Assembly: GCF_000250655.1 (NCBI RefSeq)
Contig: NC_016935.1
Coordinates: 7,210,001-7,274,000 of the forward strand
DNA: 64,000 bases
Direction: 5' to 3'
Source of the DNA: Paenibacillus mucilaginosus 3016
Lineage (GTDB): Bacteria > Bacillota > Bacilli > Paenibacillales > NBRC-103111
Below are positions 10,284 to 18,508 of this stretch, piece after piece. The position numbers and the translations under genes are program-made. Below the pieces are notes generated by a model that had not been told where the DNA came from, did no database searches, and saw only the letters and a list, made by a program, of their open reading frames with translations. Within the stretch, counting starts at the first letter, position 1, and the number at the start of each line of letters is the position of its first letter.

Positions 10284-10313
10284 TTGATTTGCCATAAATC
10301 CGGTGCCTATAAG
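10284..10313 (+). promoter_or_regulatory. Candidate sigma-A promoter of the GGDEF gene
   Basis: TTGATT (10284-10289), an 18-bp spacer, then TATAAG (10308-10313), 35 bases before the start codon. Confidence 0.5.
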
Positions 10314-10348
10314 GATAGATGTGTTTTTCCAAAAAGAGGTGATTCGCC

Positions 10349-11212
10349 ATGGAAAACCGTCTGCATGGACTCATTCCGGAAGCTTGGTATCCCCGGGCAC
10401 TTCAGCAGTCGCCGGATTGGCTGTGGTTCGTGGATCAGGATGGAGAGGAGCCGCTTGGCGTCGCTCCCGCCGACAATGCCGGTGCCAGGCTGTCCGGCCG
10501 GGTCTATGCCGCCGATCTTCCCGAACTCGAGGACGCCTGCGTGGAGCTAGTACGGGACGGCAGGGCCTTCACGCTCGACTTTCGCGTAGTGCTCCGCAGC
10601 GGCAGACTGCTCTGGCTCGAAGGCAAGGGCTATCCGCTGGAGGATGGGCATGCGGTCATCGCGGCGCGGGATATCACGGCGTTCAAGCAGCAAGAGGAGC
10701 GCCTCAGCCGGCTCGCTTACTATGATGCGCTGACGGGCCTTCCGAACCGCCGGCTGTTCCAGGACCGCTTCATGCAGGCCCTGTACATGGCCAAGCGGTA
10801 TCATCATAAACTCGCCGTGCTCTACCTCGACATGGATGATTTCAAGCAGGTGAACGATTCGTTCGGTCATGCTGCCGGTGACGAGCTGCTGATCCTGGCG
10901 GCCTCGCGGCTCTCCCACTCGATCCGGGAGCCCGACACCGTATGCCGTCTCGGCGGAGATGAATTCGTGCTGCTCCTGCAGCAGTTCGAGATCAAGGAGG
11001 ATATCCTCAAGATCGGCAGGCGCATCGGCGATGCCCTGAGCCAGCCCTTCGACATCGGCGGCCGCGGCATCCGGATCTCCTCCTCCATCGGAGCTTCATT
11101 CTATCCGGATGACGGCAAGGACCTGGATACGCTCCTGAAGTGCGCGGATGCGGCGATGTACGCATCCAAACAGCGCGGCAAAAACCGGCTGGAACTCTTC
11201 TCAGAACCGTAA
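10349..11212 (+). CDS. PAS-GGDEF diguanylate cyclase
   Basis: Predicted cytosolic enzyme that makes cyclic di-GMP from two GTP. The 287-residue protein has an N-terminal PAS-like sensor (about residues 10-115, with FRVVLRSGRLLWLEGKGYPL) and a GGDEF domain starting at YDALTGLPNRRLFQDR. The active site LGGDEFV is intact. RxxD (REPD) lies five residues before it, so the inhibitory I-site is present and product feedback is expected. No membrane segment. Ribosome binding site AGAGGTG. The next gene follows after 15 bases and may be co-transcribed. Confidence 0.9.
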   Translation: MENRLHGLIPEAWYPRALQQSPDWLWFVDQDGEEPLGVAPADNAGARLSGRVYAADLPELEDACVELVRDGRAFTLDFRVVLRSGRLLWLEGKGYPLEDGHAVIAARDITAFKQQEERLSRLAYYDALTGLPNRRLFQDRFMQALYMAKRYHHKLAVLYLDMDDFKQVNDSFGHAAGDELLILAASRLSHSIREPDTVCRLGGDEFVLLLQQFEIKEDILKIGRRIGDALSQPFDIGGRGIRISSSIGASFYPDDGKDLDTLLKCADAAMYASKQRGKNRLELFSEP

Positions 11213-11227
11213 GGAGGCTACCCGTCC

Positions 11228-11755
11228 ATGAATCCCTACAGCTTGAACAGCAAGAAGGTTGCCGAAGCCTCAAGAGCCTGGCTCGAGGAGCGGGGCGTTA
11301 CGGTGGAAGATATTACGGAGCTGACGTTTTTCCTGCAGAACGGATATTACGACTCCCTGACGCCCGAAGAATGCCGCGAGAGCGTCGAGCAGGTCCTCTC
11401 CAAGCGGGAAGTGCAGAATGCGATTCTCACCGGCATTCAACTCGATAAGCTGTCGGAGGAAGGCAAACTGCTCTCCCCGCTGCAGGAGATGGTCGAGAAT
11501 GACGAGAGCCTGTACGGCTGCGACGAGGTGCTCGCCCTCTCGATCGTCAATGTATACGGAAGCATCGGCTTTACCAACTTCGGCTACATCGATAAGTCAA
11601 AGCCGGGCATCATCGGGAGGCTCAATGACAAGAGGGGCGAGCATAAGCATACGTTCCTCGACGATATCGTCGGAGCCATTGCGGCGGCGGCCGCATCCCG
11701 CATCGCCCACCGCAAGCAGGCCCAAAAGGAAGCGGCGCTCGAGCCGGTTACCTGA
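11228..11755 (+). CDS. YutG/PgpA-like phosphatidylglycerophosphatase A family protein
   Basis: 175 residues, close to the length of Bacillus YutG. Family-like segments include ERGVTVEDITELTFFLQ, VLSKREVQNAILTGIQLDKL, DEVLALSIVNVYGSIGFTNF and HTFLDDIVGAIAAAAASRIA. The PgpA family dephosphorylates phosphatidylglycerophosphate; whether the YutG branch does so is less certain. It is 15 bases downstream of the GGDEF gene with AAGGAGG before the ATG, and ends at a bidirectional terminator. Confidence 0.8.
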   Translation: MNPYSLNSKKVAEASRAWLEERGVTVEDITELTFFLQNGYYDSLTPEECRESVEQVLSKREVQNAILTGIQLDKLSEEGKLLSPLQEMVENDESLYGCDEVLALSIVNVYGSIGFTNFGYIDKSKPGIIGRLNDKRGEHKHTFLDDIVGAIAAAAASRIAHRKQAQKEAALEPVT

Positions 11756-11773
11756 ATCATCCCAAATATAAGA

Positions 11774-11816
11774 TAAAAAAAGACGTCCCCGAGCAAAGGC
11801 TCAGGACGTCTTTTCG
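11774..11816. terminator. Bidirectional terminator between convergent genes
   Basis: Stem aagacgtcc (11780-11788) with ggacgtctt (11804-11812), an inner gagc/gctc pair, an A run on the left and a T run on the right. It serves the YutG-like gene (+) and the surface-protein gene (-). Confidence 0.85.
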
Positions 11817-11828
11817 TTATCGTCAAAA

Positions 11829-12902
11829 TTAGAATTGAATCGCTGTATCCGTCGTTGTTTCTGTTGTTGTTTCTGTCGTTGTTTCTGTTGTTGTTTCTGT
11901 CGCTGTTTCAGTAGAAGCTTCCGTCGTCGTTTCAGCTGCCGCATCCACTGCAGCGGCCTCTTCCGTCGTCGTTTCAGCTGCCGCCGCTTCTTCGGCTGCC
12001 GCTTCTTCCGTAACGGTCTCTTCGGCTGCCGTTTCTTCAGCTGCGATCGTCTCGTCTACGATAACAACGCTCTGGGATTCCGGCTCCCACTGAACATCAG
12101 CGTTCAGGGACTCGCTCACGAAACGGACAGGGATGACCGTCGAACCGTTCTCGATCTGTGCAGCCACTTCCAGCGTTACCTCTTCCCCGTTCACGATGGC
12201 TGTCGTGCTGCCGATGAACAGCTTCACGACCGTCTCACCGCGGGTAACGGTAACGGAGCGCTCTTCCGCATTCCAGGCCACTTCCGCCTGCAGGGACTCG
12301 GCAATCGCGCGGAATGGTACCAGCGTGCTGCCGTCTTTAATGAACGGCGCTACTTCGAACTTCGGCTCTACGCCGTTGACGAAGGCTTTGATGCCTTCAG
12401 CTTGTCCAAGCTTCTTCTGGAGCTGGGCCAGCTTCTTGTACAGCTTGAGGTTCTTCAGGTCCGCCTTCACGGCTTCCTTCTGCACTTCGACAGCCGTTTC
12501 CGTCTCGCCCTGCACTTCGAGCTCCTCGGCGAGCGTCGTCAATTCTTCCGGCGTCTGTACTTCTACGCCGTACTTCTGAAGGAGAGCGCCCAGAACCGCA
12601 CCGGACGGCTTGTCCTTGTTGTTCTCATACGCGCGCTGCAGCCCTGGAGGCACTTTGCCTTTGCCTTTACCCTTGCCGTACGTGTCCTCGGTTACCGTTA
12701 CAGCCTCTTCTTCTTTCACTTTCACTTTCAGCTGCTTCTCGCTTGCAGCTTTCGTGGTAGTTTCCGTGCTCTTTTCCTGGGTATTCTCACTGCTTACACC
12801 CTTGGAAGAGCCTTTGCCTTCTTTCGGCGCTGCCACAGCAGCGGAAGCGATCAGAGAGGCGGCAACAACAGACGACAGAACGGTAAAAGTCAGCTTTTTC
12901 AC
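11829..12902 (-). CDS. Secreted protein with copper amine oxidase N-terminal-like domain and Thr/Glu-rich tail
   Basis: A 357-residue exported protein. The signal peptide MKKLTFTVLSSVVAASLIAS is followed by a charged linker with GKGKGKGKVPPGLQ, a helical region (residues 90-170), and a stalk-type copper_amine_oxidN1 domain (about 170-285) with its usual duplicated motif: FIKDGSTLVPFRAIAESLQA and IENGSTVIPVRFVSESLNA. Such domains are common in Paenibacillus cell-surface proteins and do not imply amine oxidase activity. The last ~75 residues are low-complexity Ala/Glu then TETT repeats, perhaps a wall-spanning or glycosylated segment. Exact role unknown. Confidence 0.85.
   Translation of the reverse strand: MKKLTFTVLSSVVAASLIASAAVAAPKEGKGSSKGVSSENTQEKSTETTTKAASEKQLKVKVKEEEAVTVTEDTYGKGKGKGKVPPGLQRAYENNKDKPSGAVLGALLQKYGVEVQTPEELTTLAEELEVQGETETAVEVQKEAVKADLKNLKLYKKLAQLQKKLGQAEGIKAFVNGVEPKFEVAPFIKDGSTLVPFRAIAESLQAEVAWNAEERSVTVTRGETVVKLFIGSTTAIVNGEEVTLEVAAQIENGSTVIPVRFVSESLNADVQWEPESQSVVIVDETIAAEETAAEETVTEEAAAEEAAAAETTTEEAAAVDAAAETTTEASTETATETTTETTTETTTETTTDTAIQF
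11850..11912 (-). repeat. 12-bp tandem repeat coding for TETT units
   Basis: Roughly five degenerate copies of a 12-bp unit (ttctgtygttgt on the plus strand) encode the C-terminal (TETT)n tail of the surface protein. The unit is a multiple of three, so copy-number change would alter length and not frame. Confidence 0.8.
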
Positions 12903-12943
12903 GATATTCCTCCTAAGATGTATGAGTGCCTTGCTGTGATTCT

Positions 12944-12971
12944 ATTATATCATTCGACATTCATTTGTCGA
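12944..12971 (-). promoter_or_regulatory. Promoter of the 11829-12902 gene with an embedded inverted repeat
   Basis: On the minus strand TCGACA (12966-12971), a 16-bp spacer and TATAAT (12944-12949). The spacer holds one arm of the inverted repeat TCGAC-N8-GTCGA (12954-12971), a possible operator overlapping the -35. Confidence 0.55.
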
Positions 12972-13026
12972 TTGAGTGGATTCAATTACCTAGTTAGTCG
13001 AAAAATATCGAATAATATTTAGAGAA

Positions 13027-13076
13027 TAAGAAAAAGGAACAGGAGCGCCTCACGGAAGCGCCATTCCTGTTCCTTT
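13027..13076 (-). terminator. Terminator of the 13116-13730 lipoprotein gene
   Basis: Perfect 12-bp stem aaaggaacagga (13033-13044) with its complement at 13065-13076. On the minus strand it ends in TTTTTCTTATTC. Confidence 0.8.
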
Positions 13077-13115
13077 ATATCGGCTCCGCAGAGCCGATCG
13101 ATTAGATCTGTCCGG

Positions 13116-13730
13116 TCACAGCGGAGCCATCGTTTCGGCGATAGCCTGCAGTTCCGCCCGCGACAGCCCCTTGGCCGACTGCAGCGCGATGAACGTGTCT
13201 TCCATCTTAAAGTAGAGCGTATCCTGTCCGCCTACAGTAACGAACTTGCCGGATCCCTGCTTCAGCGTCACATTCTCTTCCTTCTCTACCGTTCCGGCAG
13301 GCTTGATCTCGCTGGCGGATTCGATGATGCTCATCTTCGCATACTTGAGCGTCACCTGCTTCTGTCCGCCCCCGACCTGATCGAACTTCTCATCGGCCGT
13401 TCCCTGCTGGGGCACATACACCTTGGCGAGCTCCTGGATTTTGGCTACGTCGGCAATCCCTTTGCGGTCCGCGTCACTGTAAGTGATCTGCGCCAGGCTG
13501 ATCTTCTCGGCCGGCTTCTGTGCCGCCGTATCCCCCTGCTGCCCTTTCTTGGCGGTGTCGGCGGTTCCTCCGCCCTGCGTTGTTCCCCCCTGCTGCCCGT
13601 TATTCTCGGTTCCCGGCGCCGGCGCTGCCTCGTCATTGCCGCATCCGGTCATCAGGGATAAGGCCAGAACGGCAGCGGCCAGCCAGGCCGCCTTGCGCCG
13701 GCCGGTGTAACTTGGTGACATAAGCTTCAT
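13116..13730 (-). CDS. Putative lipoprotein of unknown function
   Basis: 204 residues. The signal peptide ends in the lipobox ALSLMTGCGN, followed by a long Gly/Gln/Thr/Pro-rich tether (residues 35-75) and a ~125-residue C-terminal domain (LKYAKMSIIESASEI, DTLYFKMEDTFIALQSAKGL). The start at 13730 is chosen because GGAGGTGCTTCAG sits directly before it; an ATG nine bases upstream is less well placed. No recognised family. Single-gene unit with its own terminator. Confidence 0.75.
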   Translation of the reverse strand: MKLMSPSYTGRRKAAWLAAAVLALSLMTGCGNDEAAPAPGTENNGQQGGTTQGGGTADTAKKGQQGDTAAQKPAEKISLAQITYSDADRKGIADVAKIQELAKVYVPQQGTADEKFDQVGGGQKQVTLKYAKMSIIESASEIKPAGTVEKEENVTLKQGSGKFVTVGGQDTLYFKMEDTFIALQSAKGLSRAELQAIAETMAPL

Positions 13731-13909
13731 CTGAAGCACCTCCGGTGAGTTGTGATCCTGATGGTTTATTTTTCCCGGAAGGGAGCAAAATATCCATCCT
13801 TCTCCTTTATCCCGGCAGCGGCCCCCGTGCCGCAGACAAATTCAGGAAGGGCCGTGCCGGTTCCGGTCCGGCTTGGAGAATGGGCATAGTATGAAGAAGA
13901 CGTTGGGCG

Positions 13910-13981
13910 AAAAAAACGGCCCGCCGGCTCCCCCGTCCCGGCCGAAGCGGCCGGATCAACCGGAATGAAGCACAGCGGGCC
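13910..13981 (-). terminator. Possible terminator of the 14027-15037 gene
   Basis: Outer stem ggcccgc (13918-13924) with gcgggcc (13975-13981) encloses a ccggccg-type hairpin. On the minus strand it is followed by a run of T (13910-13916). The loop is long, so this is moderate. Confidence 0.5.
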
Positions 13982-14026
13982 GCCTGATTGCAGCCCTATT
14001 AACCTATTCTGCTTGGACCAAACACT

Positions 14027-15037
14027 TTATACGGTGAGCTGCAGAGGCTCGTACCGCACCCGCCCGTCCGCCTCCGTCTCCCGCAGCCGGCCCGCTTCGC
14101 GCAGCCAGATCAGGTGCGCCAGCGTCTCCGCCAAGGCGAAGCGCAGCTGATGGAGCGTAAGCCGGTCGCCGAACGAGGCACGGCATACTTCATAGGCCGT
14201 GCCGCCCTCGCCGACAAGGGCCTGCATCGCCTTCAGACGCTCATCGTGATGCGCGAGGAGCTCCTGTGCCCGGCGCGCCAGATGGGCGAACGGCTCCCGG
14301 TGGCCCGGGAACGCGAGCCGGACTTCGCAGCGCGCGATGTCCGCGAGGCTGGCCAGATAGCTCGCCAGCGGGTTCTCGTCGATGCCGCCGGGCAGGTAGC
14401 TCACGTTCGGCGAGATCTGCGGCAGCACATGATCGCCGCAGAACATGATGCCGGTCTCCGGCCGGAAGAAGATGATATGCCCTGCCGCATGGCCTGGCGT
14501 CTCAATCGTCTCGTAGAGCGCATCCCCGAGCCGGAAGGGTTCTCCGGCCCGGATCGCCGTAACCTGCGGCTGGGGCGACACGGACGGCACGAAGCCGTCC
14601 ATATGCCCGCGCATCGGCCCGTCCAGCTCTTCAGGCAGACCGTGCCGGCGGAACAGCTCCATGAGCTGGCCCGTCATCGGCTGTCCCTCGCCCCAGAGCA
14701 GGCGCACCTGCCGGAGCCCCGTCTCCGAGAGGAAGACCGGCGCGCCGGTGCGCTCCTGGAACCAGCCGGCGAGACCGTAATGATCCGGGTGGTGATGCGT
14801 CAGCACGATCCGTTCGATGCTGCGCCAGCCGATGCCCTGATCCGCCAGCACGGTCTCCCAGAGCCCCTCGGCCGCTTCGGTGCGCAGGCCCGGATCGATC
14901 AGGGTCCAGCCCGCCTCTCCCGGCACCAGATACGCGTTCACCCAGCGCAGCGGGAACGGCAGGGGCACCTTGACCTGGAGAATCCCGTCGTGGGAGGTTA
15001 CCGGTGCACCGGTGTTTGGTTTGCGTTCTTCCGGCAT
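14027..15037 (-). CDS. MBL-fold metallo-hydrolase
   Basis: 336-residue cytosolic metallo-beta-lactamase-fold enzyme. It has the zinc motif THHHPDH (His81, His82, His83, Asp85, His86), the downstream metal ligands in ETPGHAAGH and FCGDHVLPQ, and FPGHREPF. A C-terminal helical region (about 250-336) resembles the winged-helix tail of the LACTB2/beta-lactamase-like group. Substrate unknown (thioesterase, glyoxalase II-like or nuclease are all possible). It starts one base after the stop of the upstream methyltransferase, whose last codons contain its GGAGGAG binding site, so the two form one coupled unit. Confidence 0.88.
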   Translation of the reverse strand: MPEERKPNTGAPVTSHDGILQVKVPLPFPLRWVNAYLVPGEAGWTLIDPGLRTEAAEGLWETVLADQGIGWRSIERIVLTHHHPDHYGLAGWFQERTGAPVFLSETGLRQVRLLWGEGQPMTGQLMELFRRHGLPEELDGPMRGHMDGFVPSVSPQPQVTAIRAGEPFRLGDALYETIETPGHAAGHIIFFRPETGIMFCGDHVLPQISPNVSYLPGGIDENPLASYLASLADIARCEVRLAFPGHREPFAHLARRAQELLAHHDERLKAMQALVGEGGTAYEVCRASFGDRLTLHQLRFALAETLAHLIWLREAGRLRETEADGRVRYEPLQLTV

Positions 15038-15038
15038 G

Positions 15039-15797
15039 CTAAGCTCTCCTCCGCCCTACAAAGATCATCCGCTTCGAGCCGGCTTCCCGGTAAGGCTCCG
15101 CATCGTAGCCCCCATAGACGGCATCCACCTCGAGACAGGCTTCCTGCAGCATAGCCAGGAACCGCTCCTGAGGAATCAACCGCACCTGCTCGCGATATTC
15201 CCGTTCCTCTCCGCCCTGGAGATCCCGGAGCACAATCGTCTTTTTGACGAAGCCGTCCTCGATCCGCCGCTTCTCTTCGATGCGGATACCCTCTTCCTCA
15301 CGCGCCGAAGCGGGCACCAGATGCTCCTCTACATAGGAAGGGTTCAGATAATCGATGATGAACCGCCCTCCCGGCGCGAGCAGCCGGTGAATTTCGCGGA
15401 GCACCCGCATGTTGTCCCCCTCGTCGTCGAAGTACCCGAACGAGGTGAAGAGATTGACGACGGCATCGAAGGGGCCTTCGAGCGGCACGTCGCGCATATC
15501 CCCCCGCAGCCAGCGCACCTCGCCCGCCGGATCTCCCTTGACCGCTTCCTCCAGAAGCACCTCCGACAGGTCGACGCCCGTCACCCGGAAACCGAACGAG
15601 TGAAGCGCCTTCGAATGGCGTCCCATCCCGCAGCAGAGGTCGAGCACCTCGGAGCCTTCCGGAAGCTCGAGCCATTCCATCATGCGGCGCACCTCTTCGT
15701 ACGCCCCCTGCATATCCCGATGCTTGTAAACGAGCAGATAGTCCCGCCCGAAGCTTTTTTCATACCATGGTTCCTGCTCCATTTGTTCCTGTACCAT
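15039..15797 (-). CDS. Class I SAM-dependent methyltransferase
   Basis: 252 residues. Motif I EVLDLCCGMGRHSKAL (about 50-65), the acidic end of strand 2 (VTGVDLSE), motif GDMRDVPLEGPFDAVVNLF and post-motif LLAPGGRFIIDYLNP define a seven-strand SAM methyltransferase. The substrate is not evident; small-molecule methylation is more likely than DNA or rRNA because no specificity domain is seen. Translationally linked to the downstream metallo-hydrolase. Confidence 0.88.
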   Translation of the reverse strand: MVQEQMEQEPWYEKSFGRDYLLVYKHRDMQGAYEEVRRMMEWLELPEGSEVLDLCCGMGRHSKALHSFGFRVTGVDLSEVLLEEAVKGDPAGEVRWLRGDMRDVPLEGPFDAVVNLFTSFGYFDDEGDNMRVLREIHRLLAPGGRFIIDYLNPSYVEEHLVPASAREEEGIRIEEKRRIEDGFVKKTIVLRDLQGGEEREYREQVRLIPQERFLAMLQEACLEVDAVYGGYDAEPYREAGSKRMIFVGRRRA

Positions 15798-15943
15798 TGC
15801 GTGTAGGATTCCCCTCTCCCGGCAAACTAAGCCCTATTTTACCAGATTTCGTCTCCATAAAGAACTTGAAGCCTGACCAGGCCCGCAGGAGCCGCCTCCG
15901 CTCCCCTCCGCGAAGCAATTCCATGATGCACGGCAGGCCGGAA

Positions 15944-15966
15944 TCAGTTACTATAGGATTAACTGA
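15944..15966. promoter_or_regulatory. Operator-like inverted repeat upstream of the ROK regulator
   Basis: Perfect repeat TCAGTTA-N9-TAACTGA, 28 bases before the ROK gene. TTAACTGACTAA resembles half-sites of NagC/XylR-type operators, and the spacer contains a TATAGG element that could be a -10. Autoregulation is likely. Confidence 0.5.
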
Positions 15967-15994
15967 CTAAGGCACCCGGATTTGGAGGACTATC

Positions 15995-17215
15995 ATGGCA
16001 CACACGGAACAAATGACGCTTGAAGGGCGGATCGCCGGCCGCAAGCACAAGGATATCTTCGAGAGCATCCGGCGCCGGGGAACGGTATCGAAGATCGAGC
16101 TTCTGGACAAAAGCGGCCTCACCGGCAGCACCCTGACCCGCACGCTCGAGGAGCTGACAGCCCAGGGGCTGATCCTCGAAGCGGGCTTCGGCGAATCCAC
16201 GGGCGGCCGGCGGCCGATTCTCTACGAGATCAACCCGCACTACGGCTACGTCTTCGGGCTGGACCTCTCCCGCATTCATTCCCGGCTCATCCTCTTTGAC
16301 CTGCGGATGAACAAGCTGGAGAGCAGGCGCTGGGCCATGACGGAGGAGCTCACGCCGGCCCTGCTCCTGGACCGCATCGCCGAGGCGGCGCTCGAGATGC
16401 TGGAGCGGCACGGCATCGCGCACGACAAGGTGCTCGGCCTTGGCATCGGCGCTGTCGGCCCCCTCGACCGCGAATCCGGCACGCTGATCGACCCGCTGCA
16501 CTTCCCGTCGGGAGGCTGGGCGAATCTCAGCATCGCGCCGTATCTCGAGCACCGGCTCGGCTTTCCGGTGCTGCTCGAGAACGGCGCGAATGCCGCCCTG
16601 ATCGGCGAATCGTGGTCCGACCGCGAGCGTGACTACCGGCATATGCTGTACATCCATGCCGGGGTAGGCCTGCGCTCGGCGATGATGACCAACGGCCAGG
16701 TCGTGTACGGCGCCGTCGATATGGAGGGGTCGCTCGGGCAGATGATCGTCCAGAGCGACGGCCCCCGCCTGTGGGGCCAGGGCAATTACGGGGCGCTGGA
16801 ATCCTACGCTTCGATTCCCGCCCTGGAGCATCAGGCCCAGTCCCTGCTGAAGCGGGGACACGACAGCCTGCTCGCACGGCTTGAGCCGGATCCCGAGCGG
16901 ATCACCTTCGCCCACCTGCAGACGGCGCTGCAGGAGAACGACCCTTTGACCGTGGAGCTGTTCACGCAGGCAGCCACCTTCTTCGGGATCGGACTCGCGA
17001 ACCTGCTCAACATTCTCCACCCCGAGAAGGTCATTCTCGGCGGCCCTCTGGTCAGCAGCTATTCGGGCTTCTTCCATACGGCCACCCGCGTGGCCGTCCA
17101 GCGCACTTACTACTATCCTACCTATCAGGTCGTGTTCAGCCACGGCTCGCTCGGCGAGGAAGCGATCGTGACCGGCTCGGCCCTGCTCGTGGTGAACCGG
17201 CTGACCGCCCCTTAA
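15995..17215 (+). CDS. ROK-family (NagC/XylR type) transcriptional regulator
   Basis: 406 residues: an N-terminal winged helix (residues 15-75, RRRGTVSKIELLDKSGLTGS) followed by an ROK domain (85-400) with GLDLSRIHSRLILFDL and GLGIGAVGPLD. The sugar-kinase features are degraded. The catalytic Asp region reads ENGANAALIGE (Gly in place of Asp), and the zinc-binding CxCGxxGC motif is replaced by RLWGQGNYGALE without cysteines. This fits a regulator with no kinase activity that senses a sugar in the ROK fold. No sugar operon lies next to it, so the ligand is unknown. An inverted repeat just upstream may be its operator. Confidence 0.88.
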   Translation: MAHTEQMTLEGRIAGRKHKDIFESIRRRGTVSKIELLDKSGLTGSTLTRTLEELTAQGLILEAGFGESTGGRRPILYEINPHYGYVFGLDLSRIHSRLILFDLRMNKLESRRWAMTEELTPALLLDRIAEAALEMLERHGIAHDKVLGLGIGAVGPLDRESGTLIDPLHFPSGGWANLSIAPYLEHRLGFPVLLENGANAALIGESWSDRERDYRHMLYIHAGVGLRSAMMTNGQVVYGAVDMEGSLGQMIVQSDGPRLWGQGNYGALESYASIPALEHQAQSLLKRGHDSLLARLEPDPERITFAHLQTALQENDPLTVELFTQAATFFGIGLANLLNILHPEKVILGGPLVSSYSGFFHTATRVAVQRTYYYPTYQVVFSHGSLGEEAIVTGSALLVVNRLTAP

Positions 17216-17239
17216 GCCGGCCGGCCGGTTCCCCAACCC

Positions 17240-17291
17240 AAAAAGCTCCGCCCCTTCTCCCTGCTGCAGGGAGAAAGAGCGGAGCTTTTTT
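17240..17291. terminator. Bidirectional terminator between convergent genes
   Basis: Stem aaaaagctccgc (17240-17251) with gcggagcttttt (17279-17290), and an inner ttctccctgc/gcagggagaa pairing. Strong in both directions (ROK gene + and DGQHR pair -). Confidence 0.9.
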
Positions 17292-17326
17292 CATAGAGAA
17301 CCAGGGGTTGAACCGTCTGAAGAACC

Positions 17327-18508
17327 TTATGCCGAAGCTTCGTCCGCCTCGTCTTCCGTTACCGGTTCGCCCTTCAGCTCCTGGAACAGCTGGACGAGCT
17401 TGCCGTGCTTGCGCAGCGACTTCTCGTGAATGAGATTCAGCTTGCCGTTGTCCAGCACGCCGAACCGCTCGACGAGCAGCTCGTTCTCGTGCGTCCAGTC
17501 GAAGCCCTCGAAGATGCTGAGGCACGAGGTCCAGTTCTTCGTGTACTTGCCGTCCGTGAAGAGGTAGCGGTGCGCATACAGCGCGATGCTCTCCTGCATG
17601 GCACGGGCGGAGGAGCTGTACTGCGGCAGCCCCGGCTGCTCGGGCATCAGCGGAATCAGAGCCGAGTAGAACTGGTGCAGAATCTCGATATACTGCGAAG
17701 GGTCCTGCTTGATCCGGCGGGCCAGCTCGTAGGAAGGCTGCATTTTGCCCGTGAACAGCATGGTCGCCGTCGAGTACAGCCAGGAGAACGACGTGAAGTT
17801 CTTGTTGTAGGCCGTCAGGTTCGCACGGCGCTCCACGCCTGCCCCCTTCAGGAAGACATTGTGGTCCACCGCCTGCTGGATCACGAGATTCAGCGGATCG
17901 ATCGAGTCGAACGAGTGGCCGAGCTCCTTGCTCACCAGCTGCACCTTCGAGTTGATGTCGCCGAAGAGCTGCTTCTCCTCCTCTTCGCTCAGCCCGATGT
18001 AGATCTGCACGGCAAGCTCGCTCTCCATCAGCTCCAGGCGGCGGCGTTCGAGCTGCTCCACCTGGCCCTCCAGAAGCTCCAGCTCCGAAGCGAGCTCGGT
18101 ATCCTCCGGCGAACGGCGGACCTTCACTTTCATCGCCGCCACCTTCCGCTCGAGGGAACGCGACTCCTTCAGCATCTGCTCGTTCACATAGCCGAGCGCC
18201 AGGATCCGGTGCTGCCCGTCGAGAATGCTGAGCTTCGAGCCCGGGCGCAGGAAGAGGCCCTCTTCGGTCTTCGCCAGCGAGCTGACGTCGCGCAGGCTCA
18301 GCGTTACCGGGCCGAAGAAGACCCGGTCGAGCTCGCGCTCCTGGAGATAGTTGGCGATCTTGCGGCGCTGTCCCCCGCTGAGCTTGCGCTGCACCATCGG
18401 GTCGATCGACGTATAGTTGAGCAGATCCTTGACTTCCACAGGCACCGTCGCGAGACCGTAACGGTCACAGAACGGATGGATGGTCATTTGCAGGTTTAAG
18501 CCGTCCAT
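17327..18508 (-). CDS. DGQHR-domain (DndB-like) protein, second of a tandem pair
   Basis: 393 residues with the hallmark SILDGQHRILALGY near residue 95, as in DndB, the regulator of DNA phosphorothioation, and related ParB-like proteins. A charged coiled-coil (about 110-165, ELELLEGQVEQLERRRLEL) and the FGDINSKVQLVSKELGHSFD segment typical of the family follow. The start overlaps the stop of the upstream DGQHR gene (TAATG), so they are co-translated. No dndA/C/D/E, sspB/C or restriction gene lies nearby, so a classical phosphorothioation role is not supported here. Function unknown. Confidence 0.8.
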   Translation of the reverse strand: MDGLNLQMTIHPFCDRYGLATVPVEVKDLLNYTSIDPMVQRKLSGGQRRKIANYLQERELDRVFFGPVTLSLRDVSSLAKTEEGLFLRPGSKLSILDGQHRILALGYVNEQMLKESRSLERKVAAMKVKVRRSPEDTELASELELLEGQVEQLERRRLELMESELAVQIYIGLSEEEEKQLFGDINSKVQLVSKELGHSFDSIDPLNLVIQQAVDHNVFLKGAGVERRANLTAYNKNFTSFSWLYSTATMLFTGKMQPSYELARRIKQDPSQYIEILHQFYSALIPLMPEQPGLPQYSSSARAMQESIALYAHRYLFTDGKYTKNWTSCLSIFEGFDWTHENELLVERFGVLDNGKLNLIHEKSLRKHGKLVQLFQELKGEPVTEDEADEASA

